This document shows, piece after piece, positions 33,041-45,226 of a stretch of 64,000 nt of DNA. The position numbers and the translations under genes are program-made. Source of the DNA: Macrolepiota albuminosa (lineage: Eukaryota; Basidiomycota; Agaricomycetes; Agaricales; Agaricaceae); contig JAMWFC010000051.1 in the NCBI GenBank assembly GCA_027475525.1, positions 124,001 through 188,000 on the forward strand, given 5' to 3'. The notes under the pieces were generated by a model. It was not told the DNA's origin. It worked only from the letters and a program-made list of their open reading frames with translations, and searched no databases. Positions within the stretch are counted from its first letter, which is position 1. Every line of letters begins with the position of its first letter.

Positions 33041-36000
33041 ATGGCTCCGACGCCTTGGATGCCAGGTGTATACCCTCCGACCCGTCGGTCAGACCATGTG
33101 GATCTCTATAAAAGTGCTCTTAAGGGCGAGGTCCGCGTGTCGGACCCCTACCAGTGGTTAGAAGAATACTCTGACGAAACGGATAAATGGACAACATCTC
33201 AGGAAGTTTTTACAAGGACTTATCTAGACAAGAATCCTGACAGACAGAGGCTAGAAGATGTGTTCCGTTCGAACATGGATTATGCAAAGGTGCCGGGGAC
33301 TCATCACTATTCTTTCTCGCGTTCAATCTTGTTCAGTTCTCTGCTCCAACACTTTACGATGATGGGCGCTGGTATTGGTTTTATAACAGCGGTCTGCAGC
33401 CCCAATCGAGTGAGTTGTGGGCTCAATACCTTGGGATGATGTTTCAGACGTGTCTTCGTAGTCCTTTATCGGTCTATCGGCAAGAAACTGCCAGATTTTT
33501 CTCATGATGGAAGCAGGGATGAAGAGATTTTTTTCGACGTAAGTCATGTCCAGTAATCTAACAGAAGTTAAGCTTACAGTTCTCTTCGTTAGCCCAACCT
33601 GCTTACTACGGATGGCACTGCTGCGCTTACGATATATGACTTCTCCGAGTGTGGCAAATATTTTGCCTATGGTATCTCATACTCAGTACGTGTATGTTTC
33701 GCCATGCGTCTGTCCTCAGCTTGCTAATGATTCAAGGGGAGCGATTTTTCAACGATATTTGTCCGGTCTACGGACTCTCCTTTGTCGGAGGCTGCTAAAG
33801 CATCCGGAAGTGACGACGGACGTTTCCCAGATATTGTTGAACATGTCAAATTTTCATCGATCAAATGGACCAAAGACTCGAAGGGCTTTTTTTACCAAGT
33901 GCGTATGCTTTTTAGTATGACTCCCGAGACCTTTTGTCATTATGGAAAAGCGTTATCCGACTCCGAAAGAAGCGAAGGATGGGATCGAAACCGCCGGTGA
34001 TGTCGATGCCATGGTTTATTACCACAGACTAGGAACCCAACAATGTAAGCTTGTAATGGTTTACCTTGAGAAAAACTGACCACTACATTTAGCGGACGAT
34101 GTTCTGATACATAGCGACAAAACAAATCCGGAATGGATGTGGGGCGTCGATATTACCGATGACGGCAAGTACATCATCCTGTATACATCCAAAGACAGCT
34201 CGAGGGTAGGTCTATTCTGAAACAGGGTGTTCATTCTACCTGATATGTTATATTTCTGCAGAGGAATTTGCTATGGATTGCTGACCTTAATGAGAATGAA
34301 ATCGGACCAAACATCAGGTGGAATAAAATTATCAACGATTTTGAAAGCGAGTATCGGGTGTATGTCTTAATTGTTTGAGCTTCAACCATTTATGTCCTGA
34401 TTTGCGATCAGCATCGCAACTGAAGGCTCATTATTGTATGTTAAGACCAATGTCGATGCACCTCAATACAAGGTTATAACCATCGATGTGTCCAAGGAAA
34501 AGCCTGTATTTATCGATCTCATCCGGGAGGTCAAGGACGCCAATCTCGTCGATATTAACTTCGTGAACAGGGACGCTTTCGTCATTGTCTACAAGCGAAA
34601 TGTGCGTCTCCTATCAACATATGATGTTAAAGTTTCTCAGACAGGAGATATCAGGTCAAGGATGAGATCTATCTCTATGCCAAGAACGGTGCTCAACTCG
34701 CTCGCCTAGCGCCTGATTTCGTCGGCGCTGCCTCTATCTCTACCCGACGAAGTCAACCTCACTTCTTTGTGTCGATGACTGGTTTCAATACTCCAGGGAC
34801 AGTGGCGCGTTACGATTTCACAGCACCTGAAGGACAACGTTGGAGCATTTATCGCACGACCAAGGTTCACGGCCTTGATCCCAATGAGTTCGAGTCTCAA
34901 CAAGTATGTATCATTTCATGATTTTTCTTGTCTCTTCTACTTCACTGAATGTAGATATGGTACGAGAGCAAGGACGGCACAAAAGTTCCTATGTTCATTG
35001 TTCGCCATAAATCGACTCCATTTGATGGTACCGCTCCTGCTATCCAATATGGTAAGTCCATTTCGAAACGTGTCTACAGTATCTGTTAATCATACGGTTT
35101 TAGGATACGGAGGTTTCAGCATATCAATCAATCCCTTCTTTAGCCCGACGATCCTAACTTTCCTGAAAGTCTACGGTGCCATCCTTGCGGTCCCTAACAT
35201 CAGAGGCGGTGCAGAATTTGGCGAAGACTGGCACAAAGCAGGAACCAAGGAGAAGAAGGTTCGTCCCCGCTTGTGAAGATGTCGCATTTATGCTCAATGA
35301 TCTTATTGTGGACAATCAATAGGTCAACGTCTTTGATGATTTCATTGCCGCAACGTGAGATGCAAACTAAACTTAAAAGTGCCAACAAGTATTCATAGTA
35401 TTCATGGTCAGAGAACATCTCGTAAAGAACAAGTATGCTGGGCCAGGAAAGGTGGCCATCAATGGCGGGTCGAATGGAGGTGAGCTCTCCTTGTCTTCTC
35501 CTCTTCACTCTGCTTGAGATCGTGTTTCGAGGTTTGCTTGTTGGAGCCTGTGTCAACCGTGCACCCGAAGGCACATTCGGTGCAGCTGTAGCAGAAGTAG
35601 GGGTCATGGATCTTCTCAAGGTACTCTTCGAATTTCTCCATGGCTTTCTTAAGCTAATGATCTCTTGTTACAGTTCTCGAAATTTACTATCGGTAAGGGT
35701 TTGGTTTTATATGTTTGATCTGCGTATCAAACTCGGCATAAACTTGTAGGGAAGGCGTGGACCTCTGATTACGGTGATCCGGACAGTCCTGAGGATTTCG
35801 ACTTCATCTATCCACTGTCTCCGTTACACAATGTCCCTACTGATAGGGTATTACCGCCGACCTTGCTACTGACAGCCGATCGTAAGTTGGAACTTTGCCT
35901 AGACGACTAATTGCGTTGATTTTTGTTCTATAGATGATGACCGTGTCGTCCCTATGCATTCCTTCAAGCTTGCAGCGACTCTTCAACATACTTTGCCCCA

Positions 36001-36199
36001 TAATCCTCATCCTTTGCTCCTACGTGTCGACAAGAAAGCTGGTCACGGAGCGGGCAAATCTACAGAGAAAAGGTACCATTTTAGTCCTTGTTAATCTCAA
36101 TGATATAACTAATTTTGATCGTTTAGAATCAAAGAGGCGGCGGATAAATGGGGATTTGTTGCTCAGTCTTTGGGTTTGGAGTGGAAAGATTCTGAGTAA
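33041..36199 (+). CDS. Prolyl oligopeptidase (S9A), basidiomycete POP type
   Basis: Serine peptidase with an N-terminal beta-propeller and C-terminal alpha/beta-hydrolase domain that cleaves short peptides after proline. Nineteen exons: 33041-33289, 33337-33409, 33462-33538, 33593-33685, 33737-33898, 33951-34044, 34093-34205, 34262-34359, 34412-34601, 34655-34903, 34955-35051, 35104-35258, 35323-35354, 35412-35479, 35532-35620, 35674-35692, 35750-35881, 35934-36072 and 36127-36199. They give 733 residues, the family length. The catalytic serine is in GGSNGG, the aspartate in DDRVVPMHS and the histidine in AGHGAGK. Other markers are [15 protein letters not shown] and [15 protein letters not shown]. 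The start at MAPTPWMPG matches relatives; an in-frame ATG at 32963 would add 26 residues. Some mushroom relatives are peptide macrocyclases, but no precursor peptide gene was found nearby. Confidence 0.95.
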
Positions 36200-36477
36200 G
36201 TTTTACGACTGTTTTTTTTTTCATTGGTTATTGGGATCACTTCGATGGGAGGTTTTAAAGATGCGTTTTGTGATGGCTACAAACGAATATTGTATGTATG
36301 ACTTTCATGCAGTCTAATCCACGCCGGTATGTGCTGTGTGCAATCCGAAGGCGATGAGAAACGCTAGGCGATGGCGAAGATTCTGTTCGAGGATGAATAT
36401 CCATCAATAATCATCTTCTGTCATCCTTGTATCAACTTGATACAGGGATGCGAAGACCTTGAATAGCGTCTTAGATG

Positions 36478-37252
<775 letters not shown>

Positions 37253-37378
37253 CGTTAACGTGGAAAATTCATATAGTGGGGTCGAGATGTTTCCGGTATG
37301 CCGCGAGTTTGATCTAATATATGAGAAAATCTTTTCATGGGTGTAGCGCGAGCGTGACCTCCGTCACCTCCCCCTATA

Positions 37379-37533
37379 TGGAAGCTGTGCTTCGGGCTTG
37401 TCCGTTAGCCCAGCGTGAGATAAGGCGGGTGGTCTGTGTGGACCGTGCTCTTTCCTTTTTTGGATACTCTGCTATTCTTTTCGTAGTGAAACCTGTCTGT
37501 CTTACCTTTACTTCTTTCAATTTTCATTTTAAC
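37379..37533 (+). repeat. Ngaro repeat A1 (left terminal)
   Basis: 155 bases starting TGGAAGCTGTGCTTCGGGC and ending TTTTCATTTTAAC, repeated without visible difference as A2 at 43703-43857. It marks the left end of the element. The gag frame opens 40 bases further on. Confidence 0.95.
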
Positions 37534-37573
37534 TACTTGTCGTCGCCTCAGCTTGTAATATTATCGTTATCTC

Positions 37574-39117
37574 ATGTCTGATACCAACACTGTCCATCCT
37601 CGGGATAGATCTCCGCTTCCTCCAGACCCCGACTCGAATGATCACAACTTCCCTTCTCAAGTCACGTCTTCGAACACTGCAAGTGAAGCAGTTGATCCTT
37701 CCCTTGAAAGACCGTTATTGCCCAACGCAGGGATACCGGGCCCTATACCGGATGATTTTGATTTTGATGGGAAGGTTCTCCAGCCTGATGGGATCAGCCG
37801 CTTCGAGCTGTCGCTGGCTGTCAGAGTTCGCCAGAATGCTGCTGCCGAGGAGTTTAACGATGCAAGCGTTCTTCAGACGATTATCGTCAAAAATACTCCG
37901 GCCCCTCGGCCTCGAGACCTAGATATTGGTCCACCTCTTAAGCCCATTTACCTCTACACTAAGCAAGAGATTCAGGATCTTGTGGATAGCGAGGCCCTTT
38001 GCGCCCTCTTATCTCCTTTACCTCCATCACTTCTCCGGGACATCTCGGCCACTCGAATTCAAAGCAAGAAGCAAGCTGAGGTCGAATGACAGGCCTCTAA
38101 AGAGAAGGATAGGGAGGCCGACGGTACTATTCGGGCGAATTTGTTGGGCAGCATGGAGATGGCCAACCCAGTGAAGCATTCTCTGGGTAAATCTCGTGAG
38201 GTTGTCATTCCGACGGTTTACTTACTGAATATCAAAAATCGCTTCCCTCCGCCTCTTCATTTTTTCACTAATCATCACATAGATTTAGTGAATAATTCCC
38301 CACAGACCATTCACACAAAGGTTGTGCGTTCCTTTAAAATCCATGGATAAGGTACTCCTTCTTGATATTTCCAAGATGATTCAGGCCTGGGGCAATGACG
38401 ACACGCATACGTGCCTCACCCCTATGCGATTTATTGAGGCATCCAAGAATCTTCGGGAGGCGCTTAATCTGCTCAGCAAGAAACCCTCACGGTTGGATCC
38501 TGCTGATGACCCGTCATCATCCTCTACAAATCACGCAATCGAGTTTGACAAACATCTAGATTTCTTCCAACAGATTGAGAACTTTGAGGATACTTATCCT
38601 CTCTGGTACAAGTTTGAGCGAGAAGCACGTTTGGATATACTCATGGCTAATGTCGTTTTTGACTGGTCTAAATACGCATCCCGTGTGGATGTGATTCTCC
38701 AGTCTCATTGCGCTCTACTGGAGGACCGTAAAAGGATGTTCAAGTCCAAGGTACCGTGTACTTCTTATGCCTCTGACACTGCTTCATCTAGAACTGCCTC
38801 TAAAAATAATCCGTCGTTTTTTCGAGACACTGTGCCGGCGTGCCTGCTTTGTGGAAGGGCCCACCGGTTCACCGAGCATCTGGCCAACACCACTTCCTTC
38901 GAAGATGGAAAGCCTCTGTTTGCCAGGCTCATCGGAAATCAACTCGTTTCAGCCAGGAGTTCATGGGGAGGATGACCTCAAAAGATTTGTGGGGTCTACA
39001 ACCTCAACCGACCTTGCGATAATCGACATGGCAACGACGCGATCCACGTATGTTCCCTCTGTGGAGGTGACCACCCTGCCTTTGCGCGTTCCCGTGCATG
39101 TCTGCGTGTTGTCAACA
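37574..39117 (+). pseudogene. Ngaro gag, broken
   Basis: Starts at ATG 37574 (MSDTNTVHPRDRSPLPPDP). The frame meets TGA at 38087-38089 and continues unchanged afterwards (QASKEKDREADG) to about 38335, where it shifts. The second part (38322-38975) carries the gag core (EFDKHLDFFQQIENFEDTYP, LWYKFEREARLDILM). A further shift leads into a Cys/His region around 39000-39110 (HVCSLCGGDHPAFARSRAC), consistent with a nucleic-acid-binding zinc knuckle. The TGA fits CGA to TGA within EVERQ. Part of the end may overlap the RT frame. Confidence 0.75.
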
Positions 39118-39180
39118 GCCGTATCTGTGCCTGATCCTCATCGACGTCCGCTCCCTAAGATGCTTCATTACCCGGATCTC

Positions 39181-41471
39181 ATGACTCATGTCCACTCCCG
39201 GCCTCTAACTACCTCCACGTCCCCTCAGGACATTGAATTATTCGAGCGTGTTACACATTCTTACAATTCTAAAGCTTTCGAACGACTTCTCAAAAAACAC
39301 GATTTATTTAAATTCTATCCGCGTCTAATTTCAAATCTACAGCAGGGCTTTCCTTTAGGCACTCTACCTCTTCTCGCTGATTCTATTGTCATTCCAAATC
39401 ATCCATCCGTGACTCAGTTTCCAGATATTATTTGGGACTATCTCAGTAACGAAGTTATGGCACTCCGCATGTCTGGCCCCTTCTCTTTGCCTCATGCAGA
39501 ACGTATTTTGAGGGGTCCTGTATACTCCTCGCCTTTGATTGTTGCTGTTCAGCACCCCGGCTTCGGATTGCCCGCGAAGTATCGTGTTTGCAGGAACCTA
39601 TCTAAGGATGATCCCCTTACCGGTGTTTTTTTGGTCAACAGTTTTATTGACAAAGAACATTTCCCTACACGTTTCGATATTGCACATTTAGTTGCTGAAC
39701 AAGTGAGTTTCGTTTAGCACTAATTGTCCGTCATTTACATTTCGCTGTCCTCTTTTCTCATTGTGCCGGCTCCACGCTGCTTTCGTTTCCTATGGCACCT
39801 TCTGGCCTTTTTCTCATTTCATTTCCATATCTCTCTTCCTTGGTGCTTTAGATGCATAGCGCCATATCATATCTCTGAATATCCTTGTCTATCCTTTCTC
39901 GCACCTTCCGGTGCTTTCATTACTCTTTTCTTGTCTTTCTCCGTCATTCTGGCACCTGTCACTCTTGTCTTTCTCTGTCATTCTGGCACCTGTCACTGTT
40001 CTTTTCTTCTCTCTTCTCACCCATTTCTGTCCACTTGTTTCGGATTTCAGCGTGCAATTTCACGTGTTTCTTCTTTTTGGGTCTTATTTTGAATTCCCTC
40101 ATTTTCGGTGGCTTACACTTTCTCAGATTGCTGCATTACCTCCCGGAACGCAAGCGTGTTGCTTTGATATCAAGTCCTTTCACAGAACGTGTCCCGTTTT
40201 GCCGGACCATAAACCTTTCTTAGTCGTCAGCTTTGAAGATAAATTCTACATCGATCATAATCATCCATTCGGTGCAAGACCCACCAGCAGCAATGCTGGT
40301 CAGATCGCTAACGCCCTGGTTGACATCTGGGCTGCTCAATTAAGAGACAACAGGTTACTGTTCAAATTCGAAGATGATATCAATTGCCTCCGATTTCCAA
40401 ACACGTCCGGTCCTTTCATACATAACGGTTTCCTCTACGCTCACGACAGAAACTCCGTCCTCAATCTCATTTCTTGTCTTAACGTCCCTTGGCATACAGA
40501 GAAATCCGGCACGGAATTCACAGATTCCTTCTCTTTTATTGGTTTTGCGTGGGACTTGCCCCGCAAACGTGTATCATTACCAGATAAAAAGCGTCTAAAG
40601 TATTTATTACGTATCTCCTCGATGTTGGAGTCTCATGAAAATGAACGCGCCACGTTCACACTCAGGGATATTCAGGTCTTGCACGGGACTCTCATTCACG
40701 TCTCTTTCGTCTTCCCGGAAGGCTCTTCTCGTCTGCCTGTCTTCTCAAATTTCATGTCATCTTACCATGCCAATAAGTTTGCCAGACATCATCTCACGAA
40801 TTCTTTCGTGCACTCCTTAAAATGGTGGTTAGCCCGTCTCCGAGACACTTCTGCCTTCCGCCAACTTCATCCAATCCAACCTCTCGAAGATCTCGGCATT
40901 TTCGTCGATGCTTCGACATCCTGGGGCATCAGTTTATTGCTTGGACATTCTTACTATACTTTGAATCTGAAACCAGACTGGAAACACCCTGGACAAGATA
41001 TTTGCTGGCTCGAGTCAGTAGCGATCGAAATCTTATTCTATTTCCTACGTCAACTTGGGTTTCGAAACAGGCAACTATTTGCTGTTTATTCCGTTTCCCT
41101 TCTTTACTCACTTTCTCTTTCTTCAGAAGAATTCTCATTCGAAACAGGCAACTATTTGCTGTTTATTCCGTTTCCCTTCTTTACTCACTTTCTCTTTCTT
41201 CAGAAGAATTCTCATTCACTCAGACAACTCTGGAGCAATCAGCGCCCATCAAAAGGGCCGCAGTCCTTCCTTTTATCTCAACCTCTGCGTCAGACGTTCC
41301 TACGCAGTACTCAATGAATGTATGATTGTACCCTCTTACTGCTATATCCCTTCACACTTGAATCCTGCGGACGCGCTCTCGCGTGGGGAGTGCCCTCCGT
41401 CATACTCTGTTCGACTTAATCGGGCATTCGATTTGCCTGACGACATTGCTAATTCTTTCTCCCATGGCTGA
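39181..41471 (+). pseudogene. Ngaro reverse transcriptase-RNase H with an intron; copy disturbed by a 77-bp duplication
   Basis: The first exon (39181-39702) holds the N-terminal RT extension. A 424-bp intron (39703-40126) has GTGAGT and CTCAG ends. The RT core follows: PPGTQACCFDIKSFHRTCPV with the first catalytic aspartate, FYIDHNHPFGARPTSSNAG, and the catalytic pair in KFEDDINCL. RNase H follows with GIFVDASTSWGI, DICWLESVAIEI and HSDNSGAISA. Near 41061-41214 a 77-bp tandem duplication sits over what looks like a small GC-AG intron, so splicing across both copies could still restore the frame. The end ATGGCTGA overlaps the start of the next ORF. Confidence 0.85.
41061..41214. repeat. 77-bp tandem duplication
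   Basis: 41061-41137 is repeated exactly at 41138-41214; the match at offset 77 runs for 80 bases and starts TTCGAAACAGGCAACTATTT. It lies in the RNase H part of the Ngaro element and covers a probable small intron. It shares its period with three other duplications in this window. Confidence 0.95.
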
Positions 41472-43255
41472 CAACATCTCCAAGGTGCGAGACCGCACCA
41501 ACAGCATTGCTTCTCCACGCGTTTCAATGTCTACTTATTCCGAATGTGACCCTAATTCTCAAGTTTTTAAATGCCTTCATTCTAATCCCTCTTCCCGTGA
41601 TATTTACACACCTCGTTACAGACCTTATATCACGAAAACGCCCACCAAGCAAGATATTTACATTCCTCAGCAGAATATCCGTAAACCGGCTTTGTCTCTT
41701 TTGCCACCTTCACATTCTACTTCTACTATTCAACCTTGTCATATTTACAGACCAAAATCTACAAAACCGATCGATTCCTGTGATATTTATGTACCTCAAT
41801 GCAGACAAACTATGTCGGCCGCTCCTTCCTCCATTTACACCGCACACCGCCGAGAATCTCATGACGTCGACTCTTCTTCCCAACACCGCTCTTCCCTCTC
41901 ACCCTCTCCAAAAGTGGCTCACTGTTTGCCACACAATTTCTCTATGTCTCCTGATCCTATGCCATCTGACGATCCTCGATTCCTTGCCGTCGCTTCATTG
42001 CATAATATTTCTCCATGAGTCCCCAGCTCCAATAACTCTTATGTCCCATTGACTCTCCGTCCCCTTGTCCCAGCTGATCATCGTCTCATTCTTTGGAGAA
42101 CTCCACACGGCATTCTCGCTGACACTACGACTTCCCAAAAGCTCTCTCTCTCAGTTCGCACTAAAATATTCATGGGTCTGCTCTCCTCTGTTGAAGAAAA
42201 GACTCGTCAATGCTATGGTGCAGGAATCCTACGCTTCACTCAGTTCTGTGATTCCGAAGATGTTCCTGAAAATTTGCGCATGCCTGCCGACCCTATCCTG
42301 ATTGCAGGTTTTGTTGCGAGTCATATTGCCACTTGCTCGGCTCAATCCATCAAACTTTGGATCAACGGCTTACGTCTCTGGCATCTATTCAATCGCGCCA
42401 AATGGATGGGTGACGATCCCTTGGTTAAATCGCTCCAAACTTCAGCTGCTTCTCAAGGCTTAGCGTTCAAGCGGCCTCCACATAATCCCGTTTCACTGCA
42501 GCACCTTCGAGTCCTTCATGACTCCCTCGATTTTACTGCACCCCGAAGTCATGCCATCTGGGCCATCGCTCTCACTGCTTTCTGGGGCTGCCGACGACTC
42601 GGCAAACTCTTACCTTTGTCTCAAAAAAGATTTGATTCAGCTAGAAATATTACGATAAATTGCAACATCCGTTTGGCTCCTGTTCACAATCGTTCTGCCA
42701 TCACCATTCACATCCCGTGGACAAAGACAACTCGCTTCGCCGGAGCCGACTGCTCTTTAATCCAAAGGGAGGATATCTTCTGTCCCGTTCGCGCGCTATC
42801 CAACCACCTCACTATTAACCATCCTTCCGATGGTTCTCCTCTATTTGCCTTTAGAGAACCCTCTTCCGGCAATTTCGCACTATCCTTTCTGACCAAAGAC
42901 TCGTTTATTTCAACAATCAAGAGTAACTATATACTTTAATTGGTTTTCCTTCTCTAAAATTTCTTTCACAGGCACATCATCGGCCCAAAACCTCGACATC
43001 ATCCACGGACACAGTTTTCGTATTGGCGGTTCTGTCAAACTTCTCTCTGACGGCGTTCCTCCTCACATTGTCATGAAGCACGGCAATTGGTCTTCTCTCT
43101 GTTTTCTTATCTACTGGAGACGATTGGATACCATCGTGCCTAATGCGGTAGTCTCCGCCTGGGAATCTAGTCGCCGCCAATTCGCCCAAGATAACAACCT
43201 TTCCAATGTTCTCACTACCAACTGGTCAGACCTCCTGAATATCTCTCTTTCTTGA
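41464..43255 (+). pseudogene. Ngaro tyrosine recombinase ORF, interrupted by one in-frame TGA
   Basis: The frame opens at ATG 41464, overlapping the RT-RNase H stop. About 184 codons of Ser/Pro-rich, disordered sequence come first, then TGA at 42016-42018. The same frame resumes with NNSYVPLTLRPLVPADHR and the recombinase core: EEKTRQCYGAGILRFTQFC (N-terminal SAM-like part), AIALTAFWGCRRLG with the first catalytic arginine, and after a short intron (42923-42971) HGHSFRIGG, the H-x-x-R box. FLIYWRRLDTI carries the likely tyrosine nucleophile. The TGA fits a CGA to TGA change. Without that stop the protein would have about 580 residues. Confidence 0.85.
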
Positions 43256-43600
43256 TTTTCACTGCAGCGCGTCTGCTCTCACTGTGTGCCATTATATTTC
43301 ACCCACCTCACTACACAATTTCTTCTATTGCATATTACGTTACCTTTCCTCTTTATTGTACATTACGTTACCTTTTTCCTCTCTACTGTATATTACATTA
43401 TCAACCCCTCTCACCTGCTATGTATATTTCATTGTCAACCCCCCTCACCACATCATCCATTTTCGTTTCTCTACTCTTATTACTATTATCTCAATGATAA
43501 TCGATTTTCCTGCGATCCATGTAATATATATTGTCTCTATACATTAGGCTCAGCTCCGTTGGGTAGGCGTGGCCGAGGTTGAGCTGCGCCTGGTTGGGGT

Positions 43601-43857
43601 ATCCGCCGCGCCCACCGCTGCTTCTGCGTACGGAACCCCCCGTTCCTCCCGCCAAACCTCTGCATATTTCTTATTATCCCGTCCTTCCAAACCAAGCCTT
43701 ATTGGAAGCTGTGCTTCGGGCTTGTCCGTTAGCCCAGCGTGAGATAAGGCGGGTGGTCTGTGTGGACCGTGCTCTTTCCTTTTTTGGATACTCTGCTATT
43801 CTTTTCGTAGTGAAACCTGTCTGTCTTACCTTTACTTCTTTCAATTTTCATTTTAAC
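43601..43857 (+). repeat. Ngaro internal repeats B1 and A2, abutting
   Basis: B1 (43601-43702, ATCCGCCGCGCCCACC to CCAAGCCTTAT) is joined directly to A2 (43703-43857, TGGAAGCTG to CATTTTAAC). B1 matches the right terminus and A2 the left terminus. The junction is the sequence expected in a circular intermediate, which is how these elements complete their ends during replication. Confidence 0.95.
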
Positions 43858-44010
43858 CCACCCTCCCTCCCTTTGCACACTAGTGATACATTCTACCATC
43901 ATTTTAATCCATCGTGTTTCTCTTTGCACATCTCCGAGTAATACATTCACACGACCATTCTAAGATCGACACAACACGACACGCTAACCAGCTTAAGGGC
44001 CCACCCACCC

Positions 44011-44112
44011 ATCCGCCGCGCCCACCGCTGCTTCTGCGTACGGAACCCCCCGTTCCTCCCGCCAAACCTCTGCATATTTCTTATTATCCCGTCCTTCCAA
44101 ACCAAGCCTTAT
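44011..44112 (+). repeat. Ngaro repeat B2 (right terminal)
   Basis: 102 bases repeated from 43601-43702 without visible difference, ending CCAAGCCTTAT. It marks the right end of the element; the following CGATGAAACTACG is host flank. It lies about 315 bp upstream of the first secreted-protein gene. Confidence 0.95.
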
Positions 44113-44426
44113 CGATGAAACTACGTGTAACGAATGATACAGACAACACCATTTATTACATTTCCTGGGCAAAACAAAGTTTTCTCTAACGCTTTCCCTA
44201 TGCCAATTGTCTACCGATAGCAGTTCTCCTGGTGAAGATTATCTTATCAAAAACAGCCGGGCCGGGCTGGCTCTCACGCTATCTTCTTGCATGAAAATAT
44301 GTCTACCTTTGGCTATCATGAGAATGTTGAGTTCATAGCTACTCTATACAATGGCTCCACAGTCTGGGATCTCTGGCCTCAACCGTCATCATCCTCTTTG
44401 CATCCCCAGACTCAGATCAAATATAG

Positions 44427-45226
44427 ATGCTCTATACCACAACGCTTTTTGTAACGCTTTGGGGCTTCGCATATACTCGTCCTGGTCGTTCCCACATGTT
44501 CGTCGAGCAGATAGGCTATCCTCGTGATTCAAACCTGCTTGGCGCTCGACAAACTGTCATTTCAGACGTACCGAGCCAATGTGAATCGATTTGTGGTCCT
44601 CCTAATACAGTCATAGCTAATGTAAGCTTGAGTTCTGTCAGCTCATTCTGTACCTATTCAAACGGGCCTGACTCAAGATCTGCATTCCGCAAACATGCTG
44701 CACGCCTACATTTGAGGAAGAGTATTTTAACTGCCTTGTCTGCTTTGGCGACGCTATCAATCTGTCGAACTTTTCGTCTTTCCAGCAGGCACTAGATTGT
44801 GAGCTGACTATATTTCAATTAAAACAGATCATTCTCATTCGCATCATGTTTTCCACAGCTCTACAGGAACAGTGTGCAGCTGATGGGCATGCTATTTCCA
44901 CTCTCATTCTGCCGGGGCAAGGAAGTAGCAGCTCACTGTCTTCTGCAACGAGTGGGCCCACCGGAATGGTACCTGCTACAACGTCGATAAAAAGTTCAGG
45001 AGCAAGTTCAGCCAGCTTCAGCTCACAGACCTCACCGTTGCCTACTCCTTCTATGCCTATTTTGCCGAGCACAATGATGCAACAAACTGTTACTACTGAT
45101 GCAAGGACCGCAGCCTCCTCTACTAGCGCGACAGTTGGGAATGGAGCGCCTACAATGGGAGTTCTTATGTCCTATGTGTGGGCTGCTGTTATTGTTCTCA
45201 TGACGGTGGCTATGAAAAATATCTAA
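44427..45226 (+). CDS. Secreted eight-cysteine Ser/Thr-rich protein, paralogue 1
   Basis: Three exons, 44427-44621, 44678-44798 and 44859-45226, give 227 residues. A signal peptide (MLYTTTLFVTLWGFAYTRPG) is followed by a possible processing site GARQ. The core has eight cysteines spaced C-x3-C-x10-C-x4-CC-x10-C-x2-C-x23-C (VPSQCESIC, CIPQTCC, FNCLVC, LQEQC) and ends in the phrase LILPGQG. Then come about 90 Ser/Thr-rich residues, likely O-glycosylated, and a C-terminal hydrophobic segment (YVWAAVIVLMTVAM) that may be a GPI-anchor signal or membrane tail. Exon 2 is 121 nt, as in both paralogues. I know no function; cell-wall or surface location is inferred. Confidence 0.85.

Larger units (their letters stand above)
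37379..44112 (+). mobile_element. Ngaro/DIRS-type tyrosine-recombinase retrotransposon with split direct repeats
   Basis: The element reads A1 (37379-37533), gag, RT-RNase H, tyrosine recombinase, B1 (43601-43702), A2 (43703-43857), spacer, B2 (44011-44112). B1 and A2 abut exactly, so the sequence across the B1-A2 junction equals what joining the two outer ends would give. This split direct repeat layout, with a tyrosine recombinase in place of a DDE integrase, is known for PAT and Ngaro elements. Fungal Ngaro elements are established in basidiomycetes. As expected there is no obvious target-site duplication. Both outer repeats look intact, but the gag and recombinase frames carry stops or frameshifts. 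Confidence 0.93.

Noticed and set aside
36200..36477. Cyclic-peptide precursor next to the prolyl oligopeptidase
   Set aside because: No short ORF with a conserved leader/core layout was found in the flanks 29604-33040 or 36200-36477.
39724..40223. Hydrophobic, Phe/Ser-rich ORFs around 39724-40223
   Set aside because: They lie in the intron of the Ngaro reverse transcriptase; the boundaries GTGAGT and CTCAG join conserved RT sequence.
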